Source: Alphaproteobacteria bacterium
GTDB lineage: Bacteria; Pseudomonadota; Alphaproteobacteria; Caulobacterales; Maricaulaceae
NCBI GenBank assembly: GCA_030428405.1
Contig: JAUIEH010000153.1
Coordinates: 1-6,741 of the forward strand
Direction: 5' to 3'
DNA: 6,741 nt
A program made the position numbers and the translations under genes. This document shows positions 5,531-6,741 of this stretch, in pieces. The notes under the pieces were generated by a model. That model worked only from the letters and a program-made list of their open reading frames with translations. It did no database searches and had not been told where the DNA came from. Position 1 is the stretch's first letter, and every line of letters begins with the position of its first letter.

Positions 5531-6741
5531 ATGACAGGCATGACGCATAAAGAAGGTCGACGCGCCTCAGATCAGCGAAGCTTCGCCTTCTCAGCTGAGG
5601 CGCGACGCGATCTGATCGTCATTCTGGCGGCGGCCGTGGTCTGTTTTATCATCGCCGCCACCTTGGATCTGTTCGACAATTTCATCCACCTGCTCGCCGC
5701 CCATGAGGAGTGGGAGGTCGACGAACTCATCGCAGCGTTTTTACTGTCGTCTTTTGGCGTTGTCGGTTTTGCGTGGCGGCGTCAGGCGGAATCGTCGCGC
5801 GAATTGAAGGCGCGTCTGGCGGCCGAGGAACGCGCGCGCGAGCTGGCCATGCATGATGCGCTGACCGGCCTGCCCAACCGTAACATGTTGCGCGATTATC
5901 TTTCGCCGGTGCTCGCAGACGCCGCCCGCGCAGAGTGCATCGCCATCGTCGCGATCGACCTCGACCGGTTCAAGCCCATCAACGATCTATACGGCCACGC
6001 CGCCGGCGACAAAGTGCTCGTCGCGCTGGCGCGTTCGATTAATGACGATCTCGCCGAAAATGAAATGATATCACGGCTTGGCGGCGACGAATTCATCGTC
6101 GTCATGCGGGGTATTCAGTCTGAAGATGAACTCATGTCGCGGGTGACGCGTCTGGCGCATGTCTTCGACGAACCCATCAATATCGGCGCGAACATGGTGC
6201 AAGTCGGCGCAACGATGGGCGTCGCCGTGGTTGCTCAGGAAATCATCGAGTTCGACGAAGCGCTGCGTCGCGCGGATGTCGCACTTTATCGGTGCAAGGA
6301 AAAAGCCAAGGGTCTGTTTGCGTTTCACGACGAGGCCATGGACAGCCATGTCGAGGCGCGCTTGACGCTGGAGCGCTCAATACGCGAAGCGGTCGCCGAA
6401 CACCGCATTGAACCGTTCTTTCAGCCGCTCGTCGATCTCAACACCGGCGATGTCTATGGCTATGAGGTGTTAGCGCGCATGCGGCTGCATGATGGCGGCC
6501 TGGCGCCGCCGAGCAAGTTCATCTCGCTCGCCGAGGAAATCGGCATTATTGATGAGCTGACGCTCGACCTTCTTGCGCGCGCTTGCACGCTGACGCGCGA
6601 CTGGCCCGATGCGCCGCTCTTGTCGGTCAATTTTTCGCCCATCCAGCTGCGCGATTCCGCATTGGCGCAGAAGGTGTTGAAGGTCTTGTCCGAAGTTGGT
6701 TTTCCGCCCGGACGGCTGCAGGTCGAGATTACAGAGAATGC
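5531..6741 (+). CDS. Membrane-anchored GGDEF-EAL c-di-GMP signalling protein, partial, 3' end beyond the window
   Basis: Predicted to make and/or degrade cyclic di-GMP at the inner membrane; 403 residues are visible. After a polar N-terminus, two membrane helices (about 27-48 and 64-83) enclose a short loop of roughly 15 residues containing HEEWEVDE (58-65). A charged, probably coiled linker (about 83-107) leads to the GGDEF domain (about 108-268): ALTGLPNRN (110-118), DLDRFKPINDLYGHAAGD (143-160) and an intact GGDEF signature (184-188), so the cyclase site looks complete. The product-binding I-site RxxD, expected at 175-178, reads AENE and is absent. The EAL domain begins near 276; its signature is EVLAR (312-316), keeping the ExLxR core with V for A, followed by NFSP (367-370) and EITEN (399-403). 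The remaining catalytic motifs lie outside the window. ATG 5531 is preferred, with AGG six bases upstream and a TAG at 5489-5491 closing the frame. Which activity dominates cannot be told. Confidence 0.93.
   Translation, partial: MTGMTHKEGRRASDQRSFAFSAEARRDLIVILAAAVVCFIIAATLDLFDNFIHLLAAHEEWEVDELIAAFLLSSFGVVGFAWRRQAESSRELKARLAAEERARELAMHDALTGLPNRNMLRDYLSPVLADAARAECIAIVAIDLDRFKPINDLYGHAAGDKVLVALARSINDDLAENEMISRLGGDEFIVVMRGIQSEDELMSRVTRLAHVFDEPINIGANMVQVGATMGVAVVAQEIIEFDEALRRADVALYRCKEKAKGLFAFHDEAMDSHVEARLTLERSIREAVAEHRIEPFFQPLVDLNTGDVYGYEVLARMRLHDGGLAPPSKFISLAEEIGIIDELTLDLLARACTLTRDWPDAPLLSVNFSPIQLRDSALAQKVLKVLSEVGFPPGRLQVEITEN

Overview
The window reads as chromosomal DNA of a GC-rich alphaproteobacterium. 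The evidence is strong G/C preference at third codon positions, the style of the exopolysaccharide enzymes, and promoter-like sequences that partly fit the alphaproteobacterial housekeeping pattern (TTGaCG / GCTAnAwC). The order Hyphomicrobiales or Caulobacterales is a guess; nothing in the sequence fixes the genus.

Layout: five protein genes and one tRNA. Positions 1-941 (minus) hold the N-terminal two thirds of a polysaccharide flippase (Wzx/PST type) that runs off the left edge. Positions 1160-1894 (plus) encode a stand-alone class I SAM-dependent methyltransferase. Positions 1939-3018 (minus) encode a GNAT/FemAB-fold acyltransferase of the CelD/BcsL kind. Positions 3184-4728 (minus) encode an initiating undecaprenyl-phosphate sugar phosphotransferase. 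Positions 4999-5088 (plus) are tRNA-Ser(GCU) with an encoded CCA. From 5531 to the right edge (plus) lies a membrane-anchored GGDEF-EAL protein, cut inside its EAL domain. The longest stretch without a gene is 5089-5530.

How the genes fit together: the phosphotransferase would load the first sugar onto the undecaprenyl carrier, unseen glycosyltransferases would extend it, the acyltransferase would probably decorate a sugar, and the flippase would move the lipid-linked unit across the inner membrane. This is a partial Wzx/Wzy-type exopolysaccharide or adhesin locus whose other genes probably lie left of the window. The methyltransferase sits in opposite orientation between flippase and acyltransferase, so its role in the pathway is uncertain. 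The c-di-GMP protein on the far side of the tRNA makes a regulatory link to polysaccharide output attractive, but this is proximity only.

I see no mobile element, CRISPR array, toxin-antitoxin pair or defence system. The points most worth a second look are the signalling protein (no inhibitory RxxD site, EVL in place of EAL, a compact two-helix N-terminal module) and the split arrangement of the polysaccharide genes. No feature here clearly amounts to a previously undescribed system.
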